From the NCBI RefSeq assembly GCF_047663525.1, contig NC_092602.1, positions 11,095,501-11,159,500 on the forward strand: a stretch of DNA of 64,000 bases, in the 5' to 3' direction. The notes beneath the pieces were generated by a model, which was given only the letters and a program-made list of their open reading frames with translations, did no database searches and was not told the DNA's origin. This document shows positions 30,870 to 44,100 of this stretch, one piece after another. The DNA is from Anas platyrhynchos (Eukaryota > Chordata > Aves > Anseriformes > Anatidae). The translations under genes were made by a program, and so were the position numbers. How positions within the stretch are numbered: the first letter of the stretch is position 1; every line of letters begins with the position of its first letter.

Positions 30870-30890
30870 GGGGGGGGGGGGGAAGGGGGG
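30870..30890 (+). repeat. G13-AA-G6 tract, G-quadruplex prone
   Basis: Thirteen G, two A, six G, about 1.1 kb upstream of the ZDHHC8 ATG on its sense strand. Confidence 0.85.
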
Positions 30891-31959
30891 AAGAGAGAGC
30901 AGTTACTAGCAAAAGCAGATTTCACATAACTATATACCTTCAGGCTGGAACTTGCTGGATTTGCTTATATTTAAAGCTGATGCTCACAATTTTATTGCAA
31001 ACCTTGCAAAGCGGAGAGCCTGTACTTGCTTTTTTGTTGGATTTTTCTTGTTCTGTTCCAAATACCTCGAGGACTGTAGAGCTCACCCAAGTCTCTTTAA
31101 ATGGTGATTGTTACTGTCTCTCCAGAACAGGAGCCGGGTGCATACCTTGTAAGGTAAGTTTACTTTTCAGCCCCAGCAGAAGCCGTGAAGGTGGCTGTCA
31201 TTGTCTGATGCCGTGGGTGCTTCACAGGCCTGTTGGCAGCTGCAGAGGGAGCCTGGCTGAGGAGGAAAACAGGAGCGCTGGGGCAGGCTGCAGCTCCTGG
31301 GCTCGATGCGTGAATTTCCGAGTGGCCTCGCACCCTGCCCCCCTGCGAGGCTTTCCCGGTGCCTGCGCAGAGCTGCCTGCTGCGAGCGGAGCGGAGCAGC
31401 CGCTTTGCACAGCGCTCTCTAGAAAGCCTTCTCGCTGAACTTGGCGATCTTACCTTAAATCACCTCTTTATTTCTGCCTGCTGGCTCCCGGGGCTCGCTG
31501 CGGAGGGCAGCAGGGCGCCGCTCGGGCCGTGCCGCTCCCGCTGCCCGCAGCAGCAGCCCCGGGGCCGCCCCGCAGCCTCTGGGGGCGCCCCCGGCCCCCT
31601 CCCCCGAGCTCGCTGCCGCTCCCTCCTCCTCCACCCTCCCACAAAGAGCACGGCGGCGCTCGGCCGGCCCCTTCTCCCTCCTCCTTTCCTCTCCTTTCCT
31701 TCCCCTCCCCGAAAAACCCAGCGCTTCCCCTCGGCGCGGCGGCCGGGTGCCTCGGGAGGGGCCGAGCCGAGCCGAGCCGCCCGCAGCGCTACCTTAAGGG
31801 GCTGCTTGACATCAGCCGAGGGGCCGGGCGGCGGGGGTGGGATTTCCTGTGCTGGAGGTCAGCCGGCCCGGTTCCCCCTGCCGGTTCCCCCTCCCCGCCC
31901 GTGCCGGAGGCTGCCCGCGCCCTCCCGGCCCCCCGCTCCCGGCTCGGCTCCGCACAGTG

Positions 31960-32004
31960 ATGTGTAAGCCACAGGATGCCCAGCAGCACCGGCAAGAGGT
32001 TTAA
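31960..32004 (+). promoter_or_regulatory. ZDHHC8: Upstream ORF overlapping the ZDHHC8 start codon
   Basis: ATG at 31960 (G at -3) opens a 14-codon frame, [14 protein letters not shown], ending at TAA 32002-32004. It starts 16 bp before the main ATG, in the +1 frame, and stops after it. Ribosomes that initiate here would read past the ZDHHC8 start, so it should reduce main-frame translation. It requires a TSS upstream of 31960. Confidence 0.55.
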
Positions 32005-32079
32005 ACCGACGAAATACATCCCCGTCTCCACAGCGGCCGCCTTGCTAGTGGGTTCGACTACTTTATTTTTTGTTTTCAC
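31976..32079 (+). CDS. ZDHHC8: ZDHHC8 coding exon 1 (partial gene, continues beyond window)
   Basis: ZDHHC8 is a multi-pass DHHC S-palmitoyltransferase of Golgi/vesicular and neuronal membranes. This exon gives 34 codons plus two bases, from [17 protein letters not shown] through the first transmembrane segment ([15 protein letters not shown]), then donor gtaagt at 32080. [22 protein letters not shown] fits ZDHHC8 better than its paralogue ZDHHC5 ([24 protein letters not shown]), and the position after RANBP1 agrees. The ATG has A at -3. The catalytic DHHC cysteine domain, the remaining membrane segments and the long C-terminal tail are not in the window. The stretch is in a CpG island. Confidence 0.93.
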
Positions 32080-35000
32080 GTAAGTAACGCCGCGGGGCGA
32101 AGCGGTGGGAGAGGGGGGAGGCCGGGCTCGGCTCCTCCAGGCCCGGCTCGGCCCGGCGCGGCTCTGCAGGGGCTGCCGCTCGCTGACAGCCGGAGCCACC
32201 ATTTCGCGCACGGGAGCCGTCAGGCTGCGGCGGGGGGTGCCGGCTGCCGGCTGCCCTGCTGCCGAGAGGGGCCGGGAGGCCGGGCAGGAGGCCGGGGAGG
32301 AGGCAGGGAGGCCGGCAGGAGGGAGGCAGCCCCCGGCTGCGCACCGCGGCTCTGCCCGGCGCAGCGCTTGGCAGCGGCAGCGATCCCGTCCCAGGCGCTC
32401 GGTGCTGCCCGGCTCGGGGCGTTTTTTATGTAATGGCCCCCCCCGGAGCCCCAGGAGCCCACGGGCAGGTTTGGATTTGCCGCAGGGAGGGAAGGGGAAA
32501 CTTTTTTCCCCACCCTTCCCCCTCCCTTCGTTTCCTCTGCTCCCGCTCCCACCTCCCTCAGATGCAGAGCGGGGCTCTGGCTTCACAGCCCCTGTCGGTG
32601 TATTAATATGTGAGCGGCGTGCTGCTTTGCCTCGCCGGGTCCTCTCCCTTTACATAAACTTGAGTTATGAAGAGCCTTAACCCCTCCTTCGCCGGGATGG
32701 CAGCGGCTGCCCTGCAAAGGCATTGCTGCTATTTCGAGGGAGCGATGCTGCAAAACCGCTCTGAAGGGAGCTTTGGCTAAGCTGCTTTTCGGGGAGGTGA
32801 AAAGATTGCTGTGCGGATATTAAGACCGACTGGCTTGCTTATTTTGAAACCGTGCGCCGTGTTTTGCCATTGCTAATTTTTAATTGAGCTGAATGAAGCC
32901 CCAGGAGCAGAAGGCTGTGTAACTGGGGCAGTACGTGTCCACCTCGGTACCCTTCGGAGTGTCACCGCAGGACGGCTCTCAGCGCGTCCAACTGCTCGTT
33001 ACTGCTGTGGCAGTCTTAATGTAGGATTCCAGAATAAAATGCAAATGTTGTGTTGTCTAACAGATCTTTAAAATCAGAACAGTTTTTGGCACCGAGTTAT
33101 GCTCTTGGCTTAATGTGACTTGACTTCTGATTGCTTGTTTTTAATGCATTTGATGGGAAGATACGGGTAAATCCTTTCAGGATATTGCACTGTTTCAGCA
33201 CAAAGAGCTGGTACAAGTATAAACCCATCATTCATCGTTTGGGCATCTAATTATAGCTGGGTCCTCGCAGGCAAACAGAAGGCAGAAGTTGGCTTCTGTG
33301 CTGAACTTGGCTCTCACTGGCGTGGTGTTTGGGTTGTTGTTTTGCATGGTTTCAGAATCCAAAAAAGGGGTCTCGATGCCAGTGCTTTTCTTTTCCTGCA
33401 CCTTGAGAAATGGATGCATGCTGCGGTTGTTTTGGGAGCTGTATGTTTGTTTTCATGCCATACTTCGAATGTAGAGCTACAAATTGCCTCGTGATGTAAG
33501 ACTTTCCTGGTAACACAGTTGTTGTTGAAACATCCTTTTGGCAGCAGGACATCAACTGAGGTGTTCGGTTTAAAATTTGTTGCTGTATGGCAGAAGTAAT
33601 TAGCTTTAGTCTATTACCAAATCTTAAACTTAATTCTGCTCCCTCTGTTATCAGTGAATAATTACATGCAAAATGAAGTATTTTTAGGATCTCTCCATAT
33701 TGTAGCTTGGCCTGTGCATCTTGAAGTGGTAGTAAATTTTTTGAGGACTGTCCCAGACATACGTTCTCTGTTGCTGCCAAGCCATGTGTGTAATAAAAGT
33801 AACACATAATTGAGCAACTGTTGTCAGGCAGTATCTGAAGTCCTGTCCATTCAAAAATACTCAGATAAAAAACAACAGCAAATCTGTGCAAATTTATCCT
33901 GAGCAGTTTTAGTAAAATCTGTCTTTGTTTCAGAATCAAAGCAAGTAGTATGCATGAGATTAGAGTGGCTTTTGTATTTTTTTTTCTCCTCTAGAGCTTC
34001 TCCCTTTTTTCTGTCTTTTTACACAGACAGTGTTTTGTGTCCTGAAGATCCTTCTGTCATGATATGTTATTCATGGCTGAGATAGGCCTGTATTTTCTGG
34101 GGTGCTGATCTGCACAACTCCTTTGATGTTAGGTAGGTCAGTGATAAGCAGCAGCTGAGGTTCTGGCCTAGCAGTGCTTTAAGCAGTGTTGCTAATACAC
34201 TCCATGCTTGCTAGTCATAGCACAAGAACTCTACTGGGTGTCAATTTACTTGAACTGTTATTAATTTCTTGTTTGTGTTGCTAAGCTCCAAGGCTGCTGT
34301 TAAGGACCTTACCTGGCTACAAATACATGAAATTTGTTAATTTTCATATTAAATTTTGTATGTGGATCAACTCAGTGGGATATCAGGGACTTGAGCAACC
34401 TCAGCGCTCTAGAACTGAGTAATGGTGGTTAATACATGTGGAAAATAGACTAAAAACTTTTAAAAAACCACTTACCGAATAGAAGGAAAAAATCTTTTCT
34501 GAGTACTGCAAGTGTTTGAGTAACCTGGATTAAAAAACCGAGGCTCTGACCAGGCTTTCTCCCTAGACATGTTTGTGGGCTCCAGCCACGTAGTGTGAGT
34601 GTCCTCTGCTAGATGAAAAACTCTTTGAACTTGAAGGCCAGGGATAGCTTTTTAGCAACGTAATCTTTATTTTTAGCTTTCGTACAAACAAATTCACCAA
34701 GTAGCAGCATATAAAGAGTGTTTGAAATACACAGTATGCGCTATTATTTCGTGACGGTGTTGATCAGCGGTGCTCTTATACTTCAATTTGGGAAAATTCC
34801 ACAATAGATGCTTCTTTTTCCTCAGCTAGCTATTCAGGATTCACTATACCTCTTTTGTATTCCTTCTGGTTTTACGAGGGGAAACAAAACTATTTAGCTA
34901 TCACCATTATTGCCTGGAAAGGCAACGAAATATTTCAGTTATATTGCAGACTTAGCTCTCCATGTGTGTTCCTTTAATAATAAATACAAGCGTGTGAGTA

Positions 35001-35293
35001 GGTGGTCTAATTTGTCCCAGTAGGAGAGTAAAAGTGCATTAACTCTAAGCATTGCAAAGCAATGTATAAATAATGTTATATATCATAATTAGGGTAATTT
35101 ACTCATATGAACAAATCAAATGGCATAATGAAGAAAGAACAATTCTGCTTAACATTACAGGAATCCAGAGTGATTTAGTTGCAGCAGATGTGAGCTTATT
35201 TCTTCCAAACCCTTTTTTTCTTCATATTTCTTATAAGTTTTTTTGTTAGTGATAACAACTTAACCCATTTCAGTGAAGTCTAAGCTCTTATGC

Positions 35294-35327
35294 CTTGGAC
35301 CACTGACTGCTGTGACAGTGGTCCAAG
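35294..35327. repeat. Perfect 12-bp hairpin, 10-nt loop (ZDHHC8 intron 1)
   Basis: Arms CTTGGACCACTG and CAGTGGTCCAAG flank a 10-nt loop with no mismatch. On the ZDHHC8 sense strand it would fold as a stable stem-loop. Short flanking complementarity (tgaag / cttca) suggests the stem could extend with an internal loop. Too short alone for a typical pre-miRNA. Confidence 0.8.
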
Positions 35328-38300
35328 TGTCTTCATCCAAAGAACCTGAGTCTCGTGAACTTCCTCTCTTACTTCAGGTTGCGTGACTGCAGTATTAGAG
35401 AACACAGCTTATTTGTCTGTAAGCATAGTGCTATAAAGCATAACTTCACCCACTGACCTATGATGCTGGATCCTATAGTTCTCTTCACCTGCTTAAATTG
35501 TGCCACTTACTGTTGTTTCTAGTGCTGGCAACCTCTGAATTTTAGCCTAGCAGCTGCAAAACTTGCATGTATAGATTACACAACAAGCTAAAAGCATAAG
35601 GTTTTAAGGAAAAAAAACAAACAAACAAAAAAAAAAAACAACCAACACTGTGGCTTATTTTAGTCATGAGAAAGTAAAGCTCTTCATTTTTTTGCCGAAT
35701 ACTGTAGACTAGAAATTTCTGATAATAGCTGCTTTAGGACTGTGTTTTCTGTAGCATCCATCCAGTCAGCTGAGCGTCTTTGAAGTATTGGCAGAAACAC
35801 GTAATTCACAACAAAGATCCAGGTGCCACCACTACTTTGCTATAATGGTAGTAATGCTGCTGTCTATTGTTCTCTTCACTGGCATAGTAAAATGGGTAAT
35901 TTTCTGGGTGAAGTGAAAGCACAACTAAGGTCAGAACTCATTCAGCCAATGCTGAAAATGAGACGAACTTTGTTCTTAGAAGTCATAATGGGGTGTAATC
36001 ATAGGTGTGTACCACAGACATATGCAACTGGTGCTCTAATGCAGTCTGTGACAAAGGAATTTAATATCAATAACCCTCAGGAAACAACTGAGAAGTAATA
36101 ACGGGGTGTAAAAGAGCAACTGAGGTTGAACTCAAAGTAAGGATAGAAAGAAAATAGAGAAGTAGTCTTCAGCTGGTAGAAGGAGGATCGGGGAAAAATG
36201 ACAGACTGTACTCAGTAGCAGGGCTTGTGGATTTACCTTAGTGAGACAAAAAAAAAAAAATTTGGCTTCATTCCTGAGTGTTTAGAAAAAAAAAAAATTG
36301 GGGGTTGTCTCTCCCCCTCCCGCCTTGTGTATCCTGTTACTGCATTTCATGAATTAGGAAGACTCAGTATTTCTGCAGTGACTTAATTATACTGGCTAAA
36401 CCATATATTAATTCAGAAACACTTAGGATAAATGCATTTCTTAAATCATAACTGACCACCCCCACTCCGGATTATATGCTCCTGCATTGGAATAGCCCTA
36501 AAATACACATATAATAGCATTTTAAGGTTCATGGCTATTGTAACTGTTCTGGTTGGCAGTGGGAGTATGATTCTATGCGTACCTAAAATTCTTGAACTGT
36601 CTGCTAGATCTCATCCTCCAGTGACTCATTCGTGTTCATAGGTCAAAAGAGGGGAAAGCATCTTGTGTTTTTAATCTGGTCAGTCACTTAGTTGGTTCAG
36701 TCACTAACATAATTCAAGCAAATAGAAGATCATCCTTGCTTTAGTGAATTCAATTTGTATCCAAAACTCTTTGTCATACCTAAAGCCTTTTAAGGACTTC
36801 AGTGAACTTATTGCAGATACTCAGATATTCACTCCTACCAGTTCTGTGCTCTAATTTCAGTTAGGACAAATGATTAAATGTGATGTAAAGAGTATATTAC
36901 AGATGCTATGAGCCTTTGACTTTATAGCAGCCTAGAGGAAATAGTATTGGATACTGATAAATAGGTGCAAAAAAAGGGAAATAAAGAAAAAAAAAAAGTA
37001 GTTTGGTTTGCTTAATCTCTAGAAGCTGCTAGACAGCATAAATTCTGCCTTGGAATGTGATCTTATGGCTTGGCCTCTGCCTAGTAACTTGCTGAAGGTG
37101 GCTTGTGGATTTGTGTTGCTCTGGTGGTTGTTGCTGGTGACTTCGGATGTCAGAAGTTCAAGGTTTGCTGTGGCGTGTCTGTGGAAACGCTGCTACTCTG
37201 CTTATCCGCTTCCCCCTTGTTCTGCCCGAATGATGTCATACCAGATGTGCCCGTAATTTTGAAGCCTTTATAACACAAAGCTCATAGTCCTTGTCTGTTC
37301 TGAGCCGTTGCAGGGATTCACTTTGTATTGTTGATGCTAATCGTGAAAAAGAACGAATTCACTCTTTTTGAACTTTCTTTTCAAACCACACTTTACTACT
37401 TGAAATGTTAGCCTATTGCTGATTAGTTATTTTTTTCATGTGCCAAACCGAGAAATTGCTGGAACCGGTAGGGAGCAGCTTCACAAAGTACACATACACA
37501 AACAGCCATGCAGGTGACAGTAGAGAGAGGTAAAAGCATGTAGTTTAAAAGTTTAATTAGGTGAATTTCAAAACTGATTTCACACTGAAACCACCACTGA
37601 TTGGGGTACTGCAATTCTGAGCGAAAAAAAGCGAATGCAAAACTAAGAAGAGATTGCAGCCTCCTTAGGTATTTTAGCATTTTCCATCTTAAATGTATCT
37701 TTAATGGCAGATTTTCCTTGTCTACTCTACTGCAATCCGGAAGAGGTAAGGCTTTCCAGATTGACCTGAGTCTTCTCAGTTGTCATGCCTGTCAGCTACT
37801 GAGAAATGTTTATTCTTCTTATGACAAAGAAATGTCCTTTTAAGCTCTGGCAATTTCATCTTGGTATATAATTTTTTTTCTAAATAGTATCTAGATAAAC
37901 TTGTCATGCAAGATAAAGAGGCAGGGAATCTCAACAGGAAAATCCATTTAGCTGAAGTGTGAAACGGCTTTTTTTTTAATGCTGGAAGAGAGCTCAGTTT
38001 TATTGCTTTTAGCTAGTAGAGTCTATCATCTTCACTTCCAAGGGGACCAGCAAAGTTGGCAATACAAGACACTTCTGAAAGCTATCAAAATTCATTCCTT
38101 TAGGAAAAAAACAAACAAACAAAAAAACTACCATGTTTATGATCAGCAGGGAATATTCTTTCCTCCTGTAGTTTGGGGGAGGGAGGAAAGTCATCCTCAT
38201 TGATGGTAGTAAATAGCTAGACATCTTCAGCTGTGGAGTGCGCAGCTATTTGCATGCAGCCATCACGGTGGCATTCGAATGCTAACTGTGTAGATCTCGT

Positions 38301-41125
38301 TTTGAAGTCAAAATAGCTAATGCAGTGAAAGTTATTCCTGTGCATGGGCTATCCGCAGCTGTAGTCAGCGTGTGGTTTATGCCAGTCGCAGCCTCCTTTC
38401 CACTTTTCCTAATGAGCAGAGATTAAGGATGTGGGTGTATGGAAATAGGAATGAGAGACTGCCTCAATTAGATCAGGGTGGGCCTTTCAGCCTTTGCATG
38501 TAAATATACAAACAGTTATTCAATTTTTCTTTAAGGTCGTTTTCAAGATACTCTTTTAAATGCTGTCTGTGTTTGTTTAAGTATGCCACATGTGTGTCCT
38601 TTTATAAATAGAAGCAATCTCTACAAAATTGTGCAAAAGGTATGGGAGCTCGTTTGGTTTGTTAGCAATGTAAACTGAGGGATGCTATTCTTCAGAACAC
38701 ACACACAGAAATATATATATAAATTGAGAGGGAGACACGTTTGGTTACCTTGGACTTCTGATTTTTATGGTCTATTACCTGGGACAGTTGCTATTTATAC
38801 ACTTAAGTTTTTGCATAGATAACTTATTCTGTTACTAGGTGCTTCATAGCTGAAATCAGCTGTACAACCCCGTGGCACTGGGTTCTATGTACTTGTTTTT
38901 AAGGGACATATGAACAATGGCCGGAACAGGCTTTCTATTCTCATTTTACCTAAGTGTATAGCTACAAGGCAACTCTTCAAGGCCTACAAAGGGAAGCCAC
39001 AAGTCTTGTTTAGCTTACACTGGAAGATTTTTGGAATACAGTAATAGTGGTATAAGCTGGTTGAGAGCATGAAGTAGATGCATACTGGAGTGGGGAGAAG
39101 AATCTTACAAGCCGAATCGGTGTTACACTTGTGTAACCAATACAAAAGGGGAGCATTGATTTACTGTCCTTTGATTTGAGCCAGTAGATACGAGACTTCT
39201 TTCTGACTAACCCAAGGGTAATGTTCAATTTGGCTGCGCCGCTAAAGAACTACTATTAGTTGATCAAATGTCAGAGGGAGCTGCTAATGAAGTTGAAAGG
39301 AAGAGGCACAGGGGCTGAAATAGTAATGTTGCAGTTTTCAGTGGAAATTCTGTATTATTATTTTTTTGCAAAGAATGTCATCAGTTGGAAAACTGTAGTC
39401 AGTGTGAATCTGTTTTGCTTTAGGAGAGGCAGTTTTGGGGATCCTTGCTTGGTGATTGCAGGAATTTGTTCAAATGAGTACACCACAACATAGTGTATAC
39501 TACATAAATCTTCAGCCAGTAATCTGTATCCAGAAAGAAAATTTAATTAATCCCTTATTGTTCTTCTGCAATTACTAATACAGTTTAGCTTTACTTGCTT
39601 CAAAGCTGTCCAAAGTGGCTAAAATTCTAAGCTCTGTACCCGTTATGTAGACATTAGCGGGTACTTCACTCCTTGTTTTTCTCAGGACGGATATTATTGA
39701 ATAAACTGTACAGTAACCCATACTTAGATATCACAGTGGTTACCATGGTTCTCTGTTTGTGAAAGCGTAAGTGCAGGATTTGTAGACATCAGATGTGAAA
39801 TCATTATGAAATATCTTTGCTGCTGTGTTTTGAGATCTTCCAGTAACAAGAGACAGTGGAGCCAGGTGCAGAAAAAAAAAACTCTTGAATTTTAGATCTA
39901 AATCTAAACACCAAAGCAGCTGTTTCCAGTGTACACCACTTTATTGTGTTCCTTATTACTGATGAAGTCACGTAATTTAGGAAATGCTGCCCTTTGGGCA
40001 AGTGGATCTCAAGTTTTATCAAGCAAGGTGGCGTTGAGAAGGGAATGAGAAATTCAGATTTTTATCAAGCCACATATGAGATGATGTCATTATTTTTTGA
40101 AGGGAGGAGTTCATGGAAGCTGACTAGCCAGAAAGTACCTTGAAAAATAAGGATTGTATGTGCCACTCTGAACTGACTGCTCTCCAGGAAACCTCTGCAT
40201 GCGCTTAGACTAAATTAATAGCAGAATATTCTTAAATGAACAAATTAGTTTTTAAGTTGAAGCCTAACAAAGCAAACTTGAAACTGCTTAAATATATAAG
40301 GGCTTTCAGAAATAGTCAGACAAAGCCTTACTCTCCCAGGATTCTTAAAACTAAATTGGCATTTGCATTAGCTCTCTTTCATGTCTTCAGGGAAATAATG
40401 CAGTGTAATATCTATATCAACACAACTTAAGTACAGTGCTGGGAATAAGGAAAGCTTTGACATTTTTATAAACAAGTATCGTTTTAATTTAAATTCAGAT
40501 CAGTCACAGAAATGCTTTGAAATTGAAGGGTTCAGCTTAAAACTTCTGAAGCTACTCTGATCCCAGTTGGCTGGAAGAGGCAGGTATTTACTTCACTCCT
40601 TGTTTTTCTTTCTTCCTTACCTTCTTCTCAGTTCCATTTTCAAAAGTTATTTAGGATTATTTTAATTGTGTTTAACCTCATGGATTTTTTTATTCTCATG
40701 AACAAGATCTCATTTTGCATGTTTAGCTTTCTCTGAAGATTGATGTTTGCCTTAGCAATAGCTCTCCAGATGTGTTATGATCTAATAATGCTGAGCACCA
40801 GTGGTTAACCCTCGTCTGCTGTCAGCAGCATGCTGAACCACCTGCTGTGTTTTACCAAATCTCATAACTCAGCATTTGATTATGTAGTGTCTTGGCTCCA
40901 AGTGTCTGGAGCTGTTAGGCGTGTAGGTGGGTGCGCTCTCCGTTCCCAGGGTCTGTATCCAGCATTGGGCTCAGGAACTGCTGCCCAGAGACTTCCCTCT
41001 GGAGCCACACAGTCATCTTGGCATCTCCTCAACTTCCCAAGGCTCAACGGTGGAGTAGGGACTGCCTGTACAGTTGTCTTCAGATGGTCAAACCTGTATA
41101 TAAATATAAAAGAACCTAGAGCTAC

Positions 41126-41164
41126 ATTATATATATAATATATATATATATATATTTATATATT
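41126..41164. repeat. (TA)n microsatellite
   Basis: Nearly pure TA dinucleotides with single-base interruptions, in ZDHHC8 intron 1. Confidence 0.9.
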
Positions 41165-44100
41165 CTCATTTCTCTCTTTGTACTGTACATGTCTCTCTGA
41201 AGATCTTGCTGCAATCGTAATTTTACCACCTGGCTATGTGGAAGCAAATGACTTTTCTAAGGGGTCACTCCTTGAAATATATTGAGGTTTGTGGTTTGAG
41301 TTGGCAGTCTACGTTGAAGAAAGTGAAAGATTGTGTAGCAATGCAGCTCTAAAGACAGATTTCATACAATATGCATTTTAAAATAACCTTCTACAAAGTG
41401 TCAGCCTCTGTCTACACCTTTTAACTAAACCAGTGCACAGGTAGGCTGGCTTTGCATATATCTCATTTTGTGTAAAATGGCTAACAAGTCCTTGTGACAA
41501 AAGCAATAGAAGCTTGAACAGGCATTGCCAATATGTTTTTCAAATTACCATGTCTTGATAATTTTGTAAGAAGGGATATATAAAATGGCTGCTTTCTGAT
41601 ACATAGTGTGAGTCAAACAGGAGATAGCCAAGCTGCAGAATCCGATGAGGTAACTTCTATTTCGTGTACGGAAGTTGTAGCATCTACAGCAGCAAAGCGG
41701 TTTAATACTTGCAACAGAAATTCCAAAGTGCAAAGGCAATGCAAGATTAAAATAACAGTACTTGCTGGGTGTGGCCATTAAACCAATATGATTTTTCTGC
41801 AATTACAGAACAAAACTTATGATCTTTGTCCATATGTAGGACTGTATCAGAAAATTAACTGCAAGGATTACTTCAGCTCTTCTCAGCAGAGATTTGCTGA
41901 GAACATTGCCTCATCTTACGTGACAAATCCATTCTGAAAGCTAAATTTTGAAGTGAATGCCTACCTACACAAGAAATGCTCTCAGGAAGCTCGGGGAGAA
42001 TGGAGGTGGACAGGAAGACACCATTTCGTTTGTAGTAGTGAAAGGGTTGGTTCCTTGAAATGGGATGGTTCCAGTCATGTTGTGCTTTTCAGTAAATGAA
42101 ATTTGACAGATTGCTTGCAATGATAATGAGGTACAAGGTCTTGCACGTGTTAGTGAATTTCACTTTGCTGCTGCTGCTAAGCATCATTTCCAACAGGTTG
42201 GGAAACTTCTACTTTGCTTCCCTAATGCTTGAGCTCAAGAAGGCTAGACAAAACAGCACTGTAGTCCTTTATTTCACATCTGGGCCCTTTCTGATAGTGA
42301 GTTTTGGGTATGGTCAGATGCCTTGATGGGACCCTTCTTGATTTATGTAGGACTGTGGGACGTGGCCACTTGGGATTTTCCTGTGTGGAGTTTGTTATCC
42401 TGGGCAGCAGCTTGGCAGCACCTGGCAGCAATGGGCAGCAGCTGGTGGGTCCAGCTAGGCATGTACCTGTGATAGGTTTTTCTGACTGCATTGATTCTCC
42501 AGCCATCAGACCAGGTCAGCAGCTACTAGTCATGACTGTGAAATGCTTTGCTGTCACAGGTCAGTTTCCAGTGGACAGGTGTCTAAACCAGCGCTCTTCC
42601 TGATGCTTTTTAATTTCTGGTAATGTTAGAGCTACTGTGAATGCATTGCTAAACAAGAAATGTTATTGTGCAGGCAGAAGGCAAGGTGATAAAACATATA
42701 GACCTGGGAAAATGTTCAGGGTTGTATATGGATGTATATGTATTTAAGTAAGTGATCTTGTGGTTAGGACTACTCTTGGAACCACCTAGTTCCTGGGCTC
42801 CAGTCTTAATCCTGCAAACAGCTGTCTGTACTCTCCCTAGCAAATCACTTAATCCTTCATCTGCATTAAGTGCAAGATTTTATCTGGCTGTACTGTGAGT
42901 TAGCTGGGGCAAAACTGTGTCCCACTCACTCCCTGTGTTGAAGTCTTAGTCCCTTCTGGTTTCCAGCAGCATAACTTGTGAGTTAGGTTGGCAGTGCTAT
43001 CAGAGAAACTGAGGCTGAGAAGCACTGTACAATTGGAGCATTGGTGCTTAGGAAGTTTTACACTTATGTGCCAACTCCAGACGAACGTCCTTTGAGCCCA
43101 GGACTCAATGGAGGTCTTTATTTCAGAAAAGGCTTCTGAAGAGAAGGTTTATTCTCCATTTAATGTCATTTTGGGCCATCGTAAAATGCAAGTGAATGTC
43201 ATGCAGCAAGACTGTTTTCTTTAACACTGAAATCTGCATGAACATATGAATATGGAGATACATGGACTAAAGCTTCATTGGCTCTCTTTAAAAGTTTGAT
43301 GTTACATTGTAGTATTTAAACTTTCATTTGTATGTGGTTCCACAAAGACTAATTACTTTTGCCAAGTAATATTTCTTCCACTGTATTACAAAGGCTAGTA
43401 GGATAGAGCTAAACATGGTATCTGTGGTTGAAGAACTGAAAAATTAATGATCTCCTTTCTAGCTGCTGATTGATTTATAATTCATATCTGATAAAATGAG
43501 AAATACACTTCTGAGCTAGCTATCGTCTCTCCATTTACTATCTAGGTGTTGTTTTGTTGTGTTTTTGTTGTTTGTTTGTTTTTTAAATTCTTCCTTCAGC
43601 GGATGTTAGGGGTGTGTGAATTTTGGGCCATAGAGTGCTGCTGAACGAGGAGGTTGCCTGACCCACGTTTTCTTTGCTTGTCATTTCCTTTAGACTCATT
43701 ATCCTTTGTAGTATCTAGCCCTAAGGCTTGTGTTTACTCCAAACTGTGTAGCTGCTGTAGCACACTGCTGCCACGACCCTTGACTTTTATTACTATTACA
43801 AGAGTAGAAAAAAAAGGATTCAGGGTTACAAGATGTAATTCAAAATCTCATCCCATCTGTTGTGCTGGAGTGGTTTATATGGGTTGATGCAACAACTTTC
43901 CCATATTGAAACTGTATATGCTATCAGTGGGTTACAGCCTTTATTGTGACCTTTGGAATCCTCTCCAAAGAGACTGACCAATGCTTCTATCTTTTTCTCC
44001 ACTAAGTTCTCTATTCTTATTCTATGAATTCATTTGATCCATACAAGTAAGCAGAATTTGGTCTGGTCAATAGGGAGAGAGATGTCTAGCAATTTGCCAA

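Larger units (their letters stand above)
22311..31200. other. RANBP1-ZDHHC8 intergenic region, no supported gene
   Basis: About 8.9 kb of AT-rich DNA. I found no exon with family similarity on either strand. It holds homopolymer A tracts (26187-26199, 26342-26357), short tandem duplications (about 23876-23902, 25037-25061, 27891-27914), small hairpins, a cluster of CACTTAA sites, and an unexplained stop-poor stretch at 28.2-29.3 kb. Confidence 0.6.
31240..32640. promoter_or_regulatory. ZDHHC8: CpG island and promoter region of ZDHHC8
   Basis: Dense CG dinucleotides and GC boxes surround exon 1 and reach into intron 1. No TATA box was seen. The TSS is not resolved. Long reading frames here on both strands (for example 31359-31967 plus and 31789-32586 minus) are proline/arginine/glycine-rich and reflect base composition only. 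Edges set by eye. Confidence 0.85.

Noticed and set aside
31976..32079. Assignment to ZDHHC5
   Set aside because: Residues TAAALLVGS and FFVFT match ZDHHC8 better, and the RANBP1 neighbour supports ZDHHC8.
31359..32680. Frames of 191-265 codons around the ZDHHC8 start
   Set aside because: Same CpG-island effect; only the short ZDHHC8 frame has family similarity and a good donor.
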